64,000 nucleotides of DNA, taken from the NCBI GenBank assembly GCA_902363575.1, contig CABJAJ010000007.1, positions 1-64,000 of the forward strand, given 5' to 3'. A model generated the notes under the pieces. The model searched no databases and was not told where the DNA came from. It saw nothing but the letters and a program-made list of their open reading frames with translations. Position numbers and translations under genes: made by a program. The stretch comes from Rikenellaceae bacterium (GTDB lineage Bacteria > Bacteroidota > Bacteroidia > Bacteroidales > Rikenellaceae). Shown here in pieces: positions 49,642-58,275 of this stretch (its first letter is position 1; the number at the start of each line of letters is the position of its first letter).

Positions 49642-50991
49642 ATGAAAAGATCGATTTTGGTGGCGGCATCACTCCTGTTGCTTGCCGCTACGGGGGCCAG
49701 AGCCCAGAAAGTAAACAAAGATGCGCTGCTTCAGAAGATCGAGAAAAGCGATTCCGATTCGTCCGATGCCAAGAAGGGCGCGAAGGCTTCGACCTGGATC
49801 AGCCGTGGAAAAGCCTATTTGGAGGCCGCGACCGAGCCGACCAAGGCCCTGTACGTCGGCATGGAGGAGATGATGGTGCCGCTCACGCTGGGTATGCAGC
49901 CCAATTCGGTCGAGGAGGTGACCATCGCCGGGAATCCTTTCAAAGCCTTGAATTATAATTACGTCACTATTTACCTGCGGAACGGCAAGGTGGTCGCATG
50001 GAAAGAGGTGCAGACGGTGGCTCCCGGCCTGGTCGAAGAGGCCATCGCCTCCTACCGCAAGGCCTCTGAGCTCGATCCCAAGCTGGAATCGAAGGTGCGC
50101 GAGGGGCTGACCTCGATCAGCAACTACTGCTCGCAACTGGGCAGCGTCAGCTTCGATATTGCCGAATACGGCCGCGCGGCCGATGCTTTCTCGCTGGCTT
50201 TCGAGGCACAGTCGGTGCCGGCATACGGTAAACCCGACCTTTCGGTGCTTTACAATGCGGGTCTGGTGGCGACCATCGACGGAACGAACAATCCGGCCTC
50301 GTACGCCCGCGGCCAGGAGTACCTGACCAAAGCGCTCGAGATGGGATATACCGACGAGGGCGGCGATATCTACTACTATCTTTTCCACGACTACTACGGG
50401 CAGAAGGAGCAGAATCCCGAAAATGTCCTCAAGGCGAAGGCAGTGCTGCTCGAAGGCATTGCCAAATTCCCCCGCAACGAGAAGATTCTCGAGGGGCTGA
50501 TGTCCCTCTACACGGCGGAGGAGGGTGTCGGCGACCCGGCGGACCTGATTACGCTGATCGACGAGGCCATCGCCCGCGAGCCGCAGAACAGCGACCTGTG
50601 GTTCGGTCGTGCGCGGATCTTCATTGCCCTGAAGAGTTACGACGAGGCGATCGAGGCCCTGACCAAAGTGGTCGAGCTGAATCCCGATGCATTCGACAGC
50701 AACTTCTATCTGGGCTATTTCATCACCGTCAAGGGGGATAACTTCAACACGGAGATGAGCTCCAAGTCGTACAACTCCTACGAGGAGTCCAATGCCGACC
50801 TTAAGAAACGGAATGAAATCTATGCTCAGGCAGTGCCTTACCTCGAAAAAGCCAACAAGCTCAACCCCGCCGATCTGAATACGGTCGAGCTGCTCAAACA
50901 GATCAGCTTCACGCTGCGCGACGATCCTGAGTTCGAGGAGAAATATGTGATCTACAATAAAATGTACAAGGATATGCAGGGTCAGGAGTAA
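49642..50991 (+). CDS. Exported tetratricopeptide-repeat protein
   Basis: A 449-aa exported protein with a signal peptide ending near residue 22 (ARAQ). Helical repeats of TPR type fill most of the mature part: AIASYRKASELDPKLESKVR, EYLTKALEMGYTDEGGDIYY, EAIEALTKVVELNPDAFDSN and PYLEKANKLNPADLNTVELL. Such proteins usually scaffold protein complexes in the periplasm, but no partner is evident. It lies 34 nt after gyrA in the same direction and ends in a strong terminator, so it may be co-transcribed with gyrA. Confidence 0.82.
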   Translation: MKRSILVAASLLLLAATGARAQKVNKDALLQKIEKSDSDSSDAKKGAKASTWISRGKAYLEAATEPTKALYVGMEEMMVPLTLGMQPNSVEEVTIAGNPFKALNYNYVTIYLRNGKVVAWKEVQTVAPGLVEEAIASYRKASELDPKLESKVREGLTSISNYCSQLGSVSFDIAEYGRAADAFSLAFEAQSVPAYGKPDLSVLYNAGLVATIDGTNNPASYARGQEYLTKALEMGYTDEGGDIYYYLFHDYYGQKEQNPENVLKAKAVLLEGIAKFPRNEKILEGLMSLYTAEEGVGDPADLITLIDEAIAREPQNSDLWFGRARIFIALKSYDEAIEALTKVVELNPDAFDSNFYLGYFITVKGDNFNTEMSSKSYNSYEESNADLKKRNEIYAQAVPYLEKANKLNPADLNTVELLKQISFTLRDDPEFEEKYVIYNKMYKDMQGQE

Positions 50992-51017
50992 TCCGGACGA
51001 TTTCCTGCAACAGATGG

Positions 51018-51050
51018 ACGCGCTCCCGCATTTCGGGAGTGCGTTTTTTT
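51018..51050 (+). terminator. Terminator after the TPR gene
   Basis: An 11-bp stem (51018-51028 with 51034-51044, one G-T pair), a 5-nt loop and seven T. Confidence 0.9.
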
Positions 51051-51285
51051 CGGGGAGAGGGGCAAGAAAGATGACAAATAAAGACGTCTGGCGGAGGAGA
51101 TACGACAGAAATGAGGATGAGTGGAGGAGGCCCGGTAACTAAAAGAAACGGTCGCAGAAGGGGACGGTCGGAAAGACGACGGGCGGATAAAGAGGATGGC
51201 GGAGAAGAGGAGCGGTGATGAAGAGACGGACGAATGGAAAAATGGCGGTGGGGTGGCCGCCTTCGTCCGCGTCGGAGGAAGCGGA

Positions 51286-52623
51286 TTACGGCTTTTCGGG
51301 GAGCGCCGGCCGGCTCGCCTCCCGGTAGATGTTCCGGAGCCGCCCGGTCATCAGGAACTGCACGACGCCGCGCAGGAACATGTAGAGCGTGAAGGCGAGC
51401 CAGAGGGCGTTGTTGCCGATCATAGGTTGCAGGGCATAGAAAATTCCGAAGTAGGCGGCCGTTGAAATCAGCATCGAATTGCGCATCACGCGGGTCTGGG
51501 TCGCGCCGACCATGATGCCGTCCATGATGAAAGGCATGGCGCTCGCCAGGGGTATGACGATGATCCAGCCGATATAGCGGGCCGCCAGCTCGGCGATGCG
51601 TGCGGCGTCGGCCGATTGGCTGTCCATGAATATGCCCAGCAGGTCGCGCCACCAGACGGTGTAGATCGCCACGAAAAGCAGCGAAACGGCTGTCCCCCAC
51701 AGGATGCAGCGCTTCAGGCAGAGGCGCAGCGAGCGCTCGTCACGAGCCCCGATAAAACGGCCCGTGAGGGCTTCGGCGGCATAGGCGAACCCGTCGTTCA
51801 TGTAGGAGAAAAGGGTGAAAATCTGCAACAGCAGGGTGTTCACCGCCAGCAGCGCCGTATCCTCCATCCGGGCAGAGGCGGCGGTGAAGAACGTATAGAC
51901 GGCCACGATGCAGAAGGTGCGGACGATGATGTCGCGGTTAATCACGAAAAACGCCTTCATAGGCGCCCAGTCGAGCACCTCCCGCCAGCGGAAGCGGGTC
52001 AGGGTCTTGCGATAGCAGATCACCAGCAACACCACGGCCAGCACGACGCCGACATGCTGGGCGATGACCGAGCCGTAGGCGATTCCCGTGATGCCCATGC
52101 CGCAGCGAAAGACGAACCACAGGCTGCAGAGGACGTGCGTGGCATTGACCGAGACCGCAATATACATGGGTATTACGGCATTCTGCATCCCGGTGTACCA
52201 GCCGTTGAAGCCGAAGAGCAGGATGCCGGCGGGCACGGCCCAGATGCGGGCATAGAAATATTCGCTCACCATGGCGTTCCCGTTCATGGCCCGCAGCGCG
52301 AGCTGTCCGAGCGGATATTGCAGGACGATGACCAGCAGACCCAGGGCCGCTGACACCAGCAGCGAGCGGACAAGCATGTTGGTACATTCGCGGAAGTTGC
52401 CCGCACCGAATGCCTGGGCCGTGAGACCGCTGGTGCCCATGCGTACGAAGCCGCAGTTCCAGTAGATGAAGTTGAAGATCGACACCCCGATGGCCAATGC
52501 GCCGATCGTGGCGGTCGAATCCCCCAGATGCCCGGCGATGGCGGTGCTGACAATGCCCATCAGCGGGACGGTGATGTTCGAGACGATATTGGGTATGGCG
52601 ATGCGGAGAATTTCTCGGTTCAT
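51286..52623 (-). CDS. MATE-family efflux transporter
   Basis: A 445-aa inner-membrane protein of the MATE (multidrug and toxic compound extrusion) superfamily, exporting substrates in exchange for Na+ or H+. It starts MNREILRIAIPNIVSNITVPLMG, the normal MATE beginning, and shows about twelve hydrophobic segments in two halves. GTSGLTAQAFGAG and YAAEALTGRFIGA are family landmarks resembling the DinF-like branch. The substrate is unknown. It is convergent with the TPR gene; a -7 element lies 26 nt upstream of its start. Confidence 0.92.
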   Translation of the reverse strand: MNREILRIAIPNIVSNITVPLMGIVSTAIAGHLGDSTATIGALAIGVSIFNFIYWNCGFVRMGTSGLTAQAFGAGNFRECTNMLVRSLLVSAALGLLVIVLQYPLGQLALRAMNGNAMVSEYFYARIWAVPAGILLFGFNGWYTGMQNAVIPMYIAVSVNATHVLCSLWFVFRCGMGITGIAYGSVIAQHVGVVLAVVLLVICYRKTLTRFRWREVLDWAPMKAFFVINRDIIVRTFCIVAVYTFFTAASARMEDTALLAVNTLLLQIFTLFSYMNDGFAYAAEALTGRFIGARDERSLRLCLKRCILWGTAVSLLFVAIYTVWWRDLLGIFMDSQSADAARIAELAARYIGWIIVIPLASAMPFIMDGIMVGATQTRVMRNSMLISTAAYFGIFYALQPMIGNNALWLAFTLYMFLRGVVQFLMTGRLRNIYREASRPALPEKP

Positions 52624-52648
52624 GGAATGGTGGCAACTTTTCAGTCTG

Positions 52649-52656
52649 CAAAGATA
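52649..52656 (-). promoter_or_regulatory. -7 element of the MATE gene
   Basis: Minus-strand TATCTTTG, a perfect TAnnTTTG match 26 nt before the start codon at 52623. Confidence 0.55.
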
Positions 52657-52771
52657 AGCCGAATCACCGGAATCGGAAAATCGCGGGAGGTATTTCGATC
52701 GAATTGTCCCGCAGATCGGCGCTTCGGCGCAAATAGGGTGCGACGGGCGGTTCGATTCCGAAAAATTGGAT

Positions 52772-52779
52772 TACCTTTG
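52772..52779 (+). promoter_or_regulatory. -7 element of the pseudouridine synthase gene
   Basis: TACCTTTG fits TAnnTTTG, 26 nt before the start at 52805. It lies inside the longer frame that begins at 52766, which rules out that start. Confidence 0.58.
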
Positions 52780-52804
52780 CCGAACTAATTCATTGCATGC
52801 GATT

Positions 52805-54442
52805 ATGAAAGATTCCAAAAACGACTCGGCACCTGCCGTCGCCCGTTTCGGGCGTGACCGCAGGGAGCGGACGACCACTTCGGAGCGTGTCGAGCGTCGC
52901 CCGGATTCCCGCCGTGAGGGCGACGATTCGGAGCATTCCGCATACCGCCCGGCGCGGCGTGCCTCCTACAATCCCAATTTTACGGAGGATAACCGACCGG
53001 TCGGCGAAGAGCGGCCGCGCCGTACATTCGGCGACAAACCCCGTTACGGCGACAAGCCGCGCTACGGGGAGCGGAGCGGTTACGGGGACAAGCCCCGTTA
53101 CGGCGAGAAACCCGCCTATGGCGACAGGGCGCGTGATAACGACAGACCCCGCTATGGCGAGCGAACCGGTTATGGCGACAAGCCGCGTTACGGCGAGCGG
53201 AGCTATGGCGAGAGGCCCCGTTACGGTGAGAGACCCGCATACGACGACCGGCCGCATGACAGCCAGAGAATGGGCACGGGCGAGGGGGAGAAACCCCGCT
53301 ACGCGGAGCGGCCGGGCTACGGCGGCAAGCCCCGTTACGGCGAGAAGTCCGGTTTTGGGGACAAACCGCGCTACGGCGAACGGGGCGACAAGCCCTCCTA
53401 TGGGGATAAGCCGTCTTACGGACGCAAGCCTTACGGCGAGTCGAAATTCGGGGGCGAGCGTCGGTCCTACGGCGAACGGAAACCCTACGGCGCTGCCCGT
53501 CCCGAAGAGGGAGCCGGGGAGGAGCGTCCCCGTCGCGCTTACGGCGACAAGCCCTATGCCGGCAAAGGCCCCGGCCGGAAGTTCGGGGACAAACCCTATG
53601 GCGACAAACCTTACGGTAAAAAAACCTACGGGTCGCGGCCGGCCGACGGGGAGCGTCCCCGTCGCCAGGGACAACCCGGAACGGACAGGCCGAAGAGCTA
53701 CCCCCGTTACGATGCGGCCAAGCCGATCGGTGAGATGCGTCTCAACCGGTATATCGCACAGTCGGGAATCTGCTCGCGACGCGAGGCCGACGACTTCATC
53801 ACGGCGGGACTCGTCTCGGTCAACGGGACTGTGGTTACGCAACTGGGCACCAAAGTGATGCCTACGGACGAGGTGAAGTTCAACGACAGCCGCGTCGAGG
53901 GCGAGAAGAAGGTTTATCTGGTGCTCAACAAGCCCAAAGGTTACGTCACCACGCTCGAAGACCCCCATGCCGACAAGACGGTCATGGAGCTGGTCAAGGA
54001 TGCCTGCACGGAGCGCATTTACCCCGTCGGACGGCTCGATAAGAACAGCCTGGGACTGCTGCTTTTCACCAACGACGGCGACCTGACCAAGCAGCTTACG
54101 CACCCGACCTACATGAAGAAGAAGATTTACCAGGTATCGCTCGACAAGCCCCTTACCCGGGCCGATATGGATGCCATTGCCGAGGGCATCACGCTCGAGG
54201 ACGGTGAAATCTTCGCCGATGAAATAGCCTACGTCAAGGACAACAAGCAGGAGGTGGGCATCGAAATCCACTCGGGCCGCAACCGCATCGTGCGCCGCAT
54301 CTTCGAGCACCTGGGATACGAGGTCAAAAAACTCGACCGCGTTTACTATGCGGGTCTGACCAAGAAACGGCTCAAGCGGGGCGCCTGGCGTTTCCTTACG
54401 CCGGAAGAGGTGCAACGCCTGAAATCCGGACAGTACGAGTAG
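52805..54442 (+). CDS. RluB/RsuA-type rRNA pseudouridine synthase with repetitive N-terminal extension
   Basis: A 545-aa protein. The C-terminal ~245 residues are a normal pseudouridine synthase: an S4 RNA-binding domain (MRLNRYIAQSGICSRREADDF) and the catalytic motif YPVGRLDKNSLGLLLFT, whose Asp attacks the uridine. It should isomerise a uridine of 23S or 16S rRNA. The first ~300 residues are an unusual disordered tail of repeats such as RYGDKPRYGE and YGERSGYGDKP, basic and Tyr/Gly-rich, likely to bind RNA. The start MKDSKNDS at 52805 is set by the promoter. A terminator follows 105 nt after the stop. Confidence 0.92.
   Translation: MKDSKNDSAPAVARFGRDRRERTTTSERVERRPDSRREGDDSEHSAYRPARRASYNPNFTEDNRPVGEERPRRTFGDKPRYGDKPRYGERSGYGDKPRYGEKPAYGDRARDNDRPRYGERTGYGDKPRYGERSYGERPRYGERPAYDDRPHDSQRMGTGEGEKPRYAERPGYGGKPRYGEKSGFGDKPRYGERGDKPSYGDKPSYGRKPYGESKFGGERRSYGERKPYGAARPEEGAGEERPRRAYGDKPYAGKGPGRKFGDKPYGDKPYGKKTYGSRPADGERPRRQGQPGTDRPKSYPRYDAAKPIGEMRLNRYIAQSGICSRREADDFITAGLVSVNGTVVTQLGTKVMPTDEVKFNDSRVEGEKKVYLVLNKPKGYVTTLEDPHADKTVMELVKDACTERIYPVGRLDKNSLGLLLFTNDGDLTKQLTHPTYMKKKIYQVSLDKPLTRADMDAIAEGITLEDGEIFADEIAYVKDNKQEVGIEIHSGRNRIVRRIFEHLGYEVKKLDRVYYAGLTKKRLKRGAWRFLTPEEVQRLKSGQYE
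53030..53640 (+). repeat. Coding tandem repeats in the pseudouridine synthase gene
   Basis: A degenerate repeat of roughly 18 to 30 nt encoding GDKPRYGE/YGERxGYGDKP units, about twenty times. The units are frame-preserving and drift in sequence, so copy number may vary between strains by slippage. It is not a CRISPR: there are no spacers of fixed length and the reading frame is kept. Confidence 0.75.
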
Positions 54443-54844
54443 TCCGCGGTGCGGCTGATGCCGCACGTAGCAGGCTCGCTTGTCGCAGTGATAAGCTGCC
54501 GACACAGCAAATTATCGTGCTGTGCGCTGCCCGGAACAAAGAACAGAGGGGCTGACTCCTGCGGGAGCAGCCCTTTTTCGACGCCTGTGCCGGTTGTCGT
54601 GCTTGCGTTGCGGGTCCGTTTTCCGACTTGTGCGACCGGATAAAACCGCGAAGGAAGACACCTCGACCGCAGTGCGGGACGAAGAAGTCCCTTTTCCGTG
54701 CAGGTCGTGGTTTACATCCGTCATGCGGATGTTCGTGCGTCGGATCGGGATGACGACCTCTGAGCCGGGACGGCGATACGGGACAGACGGGTTGTTTCGG
54801 CGGCGCGGATGGCGCCCGCCTGAGCGGGGCTGATCGGACGGCTG
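54443..54844. other. Intergenic region with a terminator only
   Basis: A 402-bp gap between convergent genes. It holds the pseudouridine synthase terminator at 54547-54578. The remaining ~270 bp show no credible gene, promoter or RNA. Confidence 0.5.
54547..54578 (+). terminator. Terminator after the pseudouridine synthase gene
   Basis: Outer stem AGGGGCTG with CAGCCCTT (one G-T pair) enclosing an inner CTCC/GGAG stem, then five T. A two-part but convincing intrinsic terminator. Confidence 0.8.
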
Positions 54845-55432
54845 CTAAGGTTCCGCGGGGACGCCATAGGATCCGACCGTTACCGGCGTGTCTCCGTCGG
54901 GATCGCCGAGGCTGAACTGCTTGTCGGCGAAAAGCGCCGCCAGGCCCGTGATCTGCTTGAGACGCAGCAGTTCGTCGCGTTCCATCCCGATATGGCGCAT
55001 GATCCACCGGTCGGACATGTTCGCCCTGGTGAGCTCGGCGACGATCTCGCTCATCAGCTCGACGTTGTGCGTGCCCCTTGCCCGGTTGTGGCGGATGGTG
55101 GAGGCCATGCGGTTGGAGATATCCTTGTCGATTACAGAGACGGGAAGCAAACCCCGTTCCCGCTCGTAGATTCGTTTCGACGTCTTGAGCACCAGATAAC
55201 GGTGGTAGCCGTCCACAAGTTCGTACCGGTCGCCCTCCGCATCGTAATAACAGACGCACGGCATGGTGTAGCCGTCCTCCCAGATCGACAGCTCCAGCAG
55301 CTTCATTTCGGGCGGTGCGACGATGTTGGGATTGTAACTGTTCGCCACGACCTTTTCCACCGGTACGGCCCGGATGCTATATACAGGGCTCCGGAATTCC
55401 CTCCCCCTCGCGGATTCGTAGTAACGATTCAT
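54845..55432 (-). CDS. IbrB-like ParB/sulfiredoxin-fold protein
   Basis: A 195-aa protein with a ParB-N-like domain in its first ~110 residues: VEKVVANSYNPNIVAPPEM, LELSIWEDGYTMPCV, and the key DGYHRYLVLK, where ParB family members bind nucleotide. A helical region with a possible helix-turn-helix follows (RWIMRHIGMERDELLRLKQITG). Paired with the upstream DUF3440 gene this matches the IbrA/IbrB arrangement, in which IbrB is the ParB-like partner. It overlaps the IbrA-like gene by 56 nt. Its molecular activity is unknown. Confidence 0.8.
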   Translation of the reverse strand: MNRYYESARGREFRSPVYSIRAVPVEKVVANSYNPNIVAPPEMKLLELSIWEDGYTMPCVCYYDAEGDRYELVDGYHRYLVLKTSKRIYERERGLLPVSVIDKDISNRMASTIRHNRARGTHNVELMSEIVAELTRANMSDRWIMRHIGMERDELLRLKQITGLAALFADKQFSLGDPDGDTPVTVGSYGVPAEP

Positions 55433-56693
55433 ATTTTTCCATTATTTTCCTGCGCCGCAGTCTTTCGCCTTTGGTCGGCGAGAATCCCATGTATTTGCAG
55501 GCATAGTCGTTTTTGAGAATACAGATGCAGATGCGCTTGAAGGTCGGCAGTTGGTTGAATTCGGGGATATTGATGTCGTCGAGGTATTCCATGCGTACCG
55601 GCTTCTTGTCCCGGCTGTAGTTGCTTTTGTCCCCGATCTCCATGCGCACGCCGGCCTGTCGGAGCTTGGCGATGGTAGCGTCGGTGAGGCAGCCTCCCTT
55701 GTCGCGCCAGAAACGGATGCTCACGGAGAGTTTTTCCAGGTAGTTGCGGCGGGTCTGTTCCGGAAGCGTCGAGAGCAGGAAACGCATGTAGCGCTCCCAG
55801 GTCAATCCCTGCGGCAGCCGGGCCGACTGCCACCCGACGGCGGCCGTCTTGCCGTATAACGCGGCGAAGTTGGCTCCGTTGACCCGACCGATCATACGGC
55901 CCCACATCGTGGGGTCGATGGTGCGGTAGAGGTGGAGGTTGGCGATGGCCGGCGAGATGAACGGGCTGGCGACGCGCTGGCTGTCGAGCGGCACGCCGGC
56001 CATGTGGTAGAGGTCGTAAAGCCGGTTGTAAGGCCAGCCGAACCGGCCGTTGGCCGTCCAGACGTCGGTAGCCAGCCAGTCGTAGAGCGGATAGGCGTTG
56101 CAGATGGCGGCGCCGACCCGCTGGCGGATCCAGCGCAGCCCGTCGAAGCGGTGGTGGTTGCGGTCGCTGTAGATGCAACGCCAGCGGTTGAGGCTCTCCT
56201 GCGTGCGGATGCCGATGAGAAAACAGGTGCGTCCGGCCTTTTTCCTTTGGTGGAGCCACTCCTCAAAACAGTTCTGGAATTCATAGTCCCACATCGTTTC
56301 GTTGAAAAAGGGGAAATCTTCGCGCCTGAAACACCCGTCGGGCATCCTGCGCACCCAGTTTTCCCGTTTCGACTCCTCCCACGGACGCCAGAACTGCTGG
56401 AACATGGAGGTGCAGGTTTGCACCTTGAAGGGCACGCAAATGCGGTAAACGTCGAGTATATCGGCATTTTCCGAAAGCATACGGTCCACATAGTCGATCG
56501 TTTCGCGGTACTGGATTTCGTAATCCATGTGGAACACCCCGATCCGTCGCTTGAGCCCTTTCCGCCGTACATAGTCGATGCACAGGTGCAGCAGCACGCC
56601 GCTGTCCTTTCCGCCGGAAAAGGAGACGCAAACGTTGTCGAAGCGATCGAAAACGGTTTTCAGCCGTTGCTGGGTCCGTTCGTACACGTTCAT
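55377..56693 (-). CDS. IbrA-like DUF3440 PAPS-reductase-family protein
   Basis: A 438-aa protein of the PAPS reductase/ATP-pyrophosphatase superfamily with a DUF3440 C-terminal part. The nucleotide-binding loop SFSGGKDSGVLLHL is at residues ~24-37. HMDYEIQYRETIDYVDRM, LIGIRTQESLNRW and YPLYDWLATDVW are typical of the family, and conserved Cys and His residues occur later. The start MNVYERTQQ (56693) is preferred because it overlaps the GNAT stop by 4 nt. Related enzymes activate or move sulfur on nucleotides, and some work in DNA modification; the function here is unknown. Confidence 0.85.
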   Translation of the reverse strand: MNVYERTQQRLKTVFDRFDNVCVSFSGGKDSGVLLHLCIDYVRRKGLKRRIGVFHMDYEIQYRETIDYVDRMLSENADILDVYRICVPFKVQTCTSMFQQFWRPWEESKRENWVRRMPDGCFRREDFPFFNETMWDYEFQNCFEEWLHQRKKAGRTCFLIGIRTQESLNRWRCIYSDRNHHRFDGLRWIRQRVGAAICNAYPLYDWLATDVWTANGRFGWPYNRLYDLYHMAGVPLDSQRVASPFISPAIANLHLYRTIDPTMWGRMIGRVNGANFAALYGKTAAVGWQSARLPQGLTWERYMRFLLSTLPEQTRRNYLEKLSVSIRFWRDKGGCLTDATIAKLRQAGVRMEIGDKSNYSRDKKPVRMEYLDDINIPEFNQLPTFKRICICILKNDYACKYMGFSPTKGERLRRRKIMEKYESLLRIREGEGIPEPCI

Positions 56694-57097
56694 GGCTGGC
56701 GGCTTTTCCCGTATTCCATCGTCAGATAATGTTTCCACTCCCGGACAGGGACGAATCCTTCGGCGCGGAACACCTCCGCGTGGCGGAGGTGCGTGACCGA
56801 GCGGATCGTATAGTCGCGGCGGTAATAATCCACGATGCGTTGCAGGAATCGCGCGAGCAACTGCGCATCGTCGCCCGACACGTAGTAGTTATTGATTTTC
56901 GCTATGCCTCCGTCGGTGACCTCCACGGGCACGAATCCGAATACGGTTTCCCCTTCCCAGGCCACGAACCACGTGTGCGCACGCGATGTCCAGAACGGAT
57001 AGTCGTTGTTCTGGCGCAGCACGCTTCGCCGCATGACCAGAGGTGCGACAAGCACATAAAGCCGGGGCGAGGTTCCGTCCAGTTTTTCGATCGTCAT
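56690..57097 (-). CDS. GNAT-like acetyltransferase of the Ibr-like operon
   Basis: A 135-aa protein with the GNAT fold: YPFWTSRAHTWFVAWEGETVFGFVPVEVTDGGIAKINNYYV forms the central strands, and ARFLQRIVDYY with EVFRAEGFVPVREWKHYLTM the C-terminal part. The acetyl-CoA-binding Q/RxxGxG/A loop is not clear, so activity is uncertain. It is the first gene of a three-gene operon whose members all overlap. A very good promoter lies 73 nt upstream. Its tight link to the IbrA-like gene suggests a shared function. Confidence 0.65.
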   Translation of the reverse strand: MTIEKLDGTSPRLYVLVAPLVMRRSVLRQNNDYPFWTSRAHTWFVAWEGETVFGFVPVEVTDGGIAKINNYYVSGDDAQLLARFLQRIVDYYRRDYTIRSVTHLRHAEVFRAEGFVPVREWKHYLTMEYGKSRQP

Positions 57098-57169
57098 TTG
57101 TCAACACGTCATTTATGCAACGGTAAATACTTTCTGACAGAATGTATTACGCGCTATCGTTTCTCATCA

Positions 57170-57199
57170 CAAAGATAAAAAATATATGCGAAAACTCAA
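57170..57199 (-). promoter_or_regulatory. Promoter of the GNAT/IbrA/IbrB-like operon
   Basis: On the minus strand TTG (57199-57197), 19 nt, TATCTTTG (57177-57170). A near-ideal Bacteroidota promoter giving a leader of about 65 nt. Confidence 0.8.
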
Positions 57200-57281
57200 A
57201 TCCCGTCGCATATTTAAGCTCCTGCGCTATTCCGTGGGGACGGGTACATCGTCCGTATGATGCGATTTGAATAAGGATTCG

Positions 57282-57311
57282 TTGCATTTTAATCGATTGT
57301 TTCTATATTTG
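57282..57311 (+). promoter_or_regulatory. Promoter of the small outer-membrane protein gene
   Basis: TTG (57282-57284), 19 nt, TATATTTG (57304-57311). A near-ideal Bacteroidota promoter. Confidence 0.78.
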
Positions 57312-57468
57312 TAACGTTGCAGCGCAGACCCGGAATTCGGCCGGCAGATAAACGGAACGGTCTCCCGATCGGATGCCTTGATTTTATCCGTCATTGTCGA
57401 TGTCCCGGTCCGTCGTTTTTCGGGAACCTGGAACCGTCGTGATTCGGAATTCTTATACTCTTGCCAAT

Positions 57469-58005
57469 ATGAAAAAATTGCTGGTTGTGTTGCTTGCGTC
57501 GCTCTGTTGGGCGAACGTTTCGGCCCAGGATTTCCTGGGACCGGTCGAAATCGAAATCGGGCTCGGCACCTCGTTCAGCGGCACCTGCCTGAGCGACGCC
57601 GAGCCGTCGTTGTGCATGGCGGCGGAGGTGCGCTACAACTTCGATGCACCCTGGGATGTCGGAGTTCGTTTCGGCATGGGGAAAGTCTGGCGGGATTGGC
57701 GGAAATACGATGGAAAATACCGTTTCCGCGACTACATGGTCGTCGGCGATTACAACCTGCGGCGCGGGAAGAATTTTTCGTTTTATGCGGGTTTCGGTGT
57801 CGGTTTCTCTTCGCTGCGAAACCGGATTTGGAGCGACTGCGATGGGGGTTACACCGAGGACTATGCCTTCGTGTGCATGCCTCGCGTGGGGTTCGAGCTC
57901 TTCCGCTGCGTGCGTCTTTCGGCCGGATACGCGATCTCGAGCAAAACCTACGATAACCTGCAACTCGGCGTTGCGGTGGTTTTCGGAGGCTGGAAGAAAA
58001 GGTGA
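57469..58005 (+). CDS. Small outer-membrane beta-barrel protein
   Basis: A 178-aa exported protein. The signal peptide ends near residue 20 (ANVSAQ). The mature part has strands typical of an eight-stranded barrel: VEIEIGLGTSFSGTC, DVGVRFGMGKVW, FSFYAGFGVGFSSL and a final LQLGVAVVFGG. Cys residues pair off (possibly disulfides). The start MKKLLVVLL at 57469 is chosen over 57394 because it gives a clean signal peptide. No specific family is recognised. It has its own promoter and a terminator 170 nt after the stop. Confidence 0.75.
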   Translation: MKKLLVVLLASLCWANVSAQDFLGPVEIEIGLGTSFSGTCLSDAEPSLCMAAEVRYNFDAPWDVGVRFGMGKVWRDWRKYDGKYRFRDYMVVGDYNLRRGKNFSFYAGFGVGFSSLRNRIWSDCDGGYTEDYAFVCMPRVGFELFRCVRLSAGYAISSKTYDNLQLGVAVVFGGWKKR

Positions 58006-58174
58006 GCGGGCCGTGCGGCTCTTCGCTTCCGATGCGGGAAGATGATCGACGCGCTCCGGCAGCCCGCTGTTTCGGCGTTACGAACCGACGCGCATTGGAT
58101 TGCCATTTGTAACCATGCGGACCTGGTCGCAGCGCAGCCGGACGATCGGTGCTTTTCCTTGTTTCCGGACGCAA

Positions 58175-58205
58175 AAAAGGAGGATGCTTTCGGCATCCTC
58201 CTTTT
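58175..58205. terminator. Bidirectional terminator between convergent genes
   Basis: A perfect 13-bp stem, AAAAGGAGGATGC (58175-58187) with its complement (58193-58205), and a 5-nt loop. A and T runs at both ends suit both the outer-membrane gene and the convergent peptidase operon. Confidence 0.92.
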
Positions 58206-58275
58206 GCGGTTTGAGACTTGGTGAGACCGGTTTGTGCCCGCCCCTCCGTCCGTGTGCTCAGTGTGTGGCCTGATA

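Larger units (their letters stand above)
57098..57468. other. Divergent regulatory region
   Basis: A 371-bp gap between the Ibr-like operon (minus) and a small outer-membrane gene (plus). It holds back-to-back promoters at 57170-57199 and 57282-57311. The outer-membrane gene has a leader of about 150 nt. No gene or structured RNA is seen. Confidence 0.55.

Noticed and set aside
53030..53640. Repeats that might look like a CRISPR array
   Set aside because: There is no constant repeat or spacer length, and the units keep the reading frame of a protein.
52790..54505. 571-codon frame opposite the pseudouridine synthase
   Set aside because: The low-complexity repeats open the opposite frame by chance; the plus strand has S4 and catalytic motifs.
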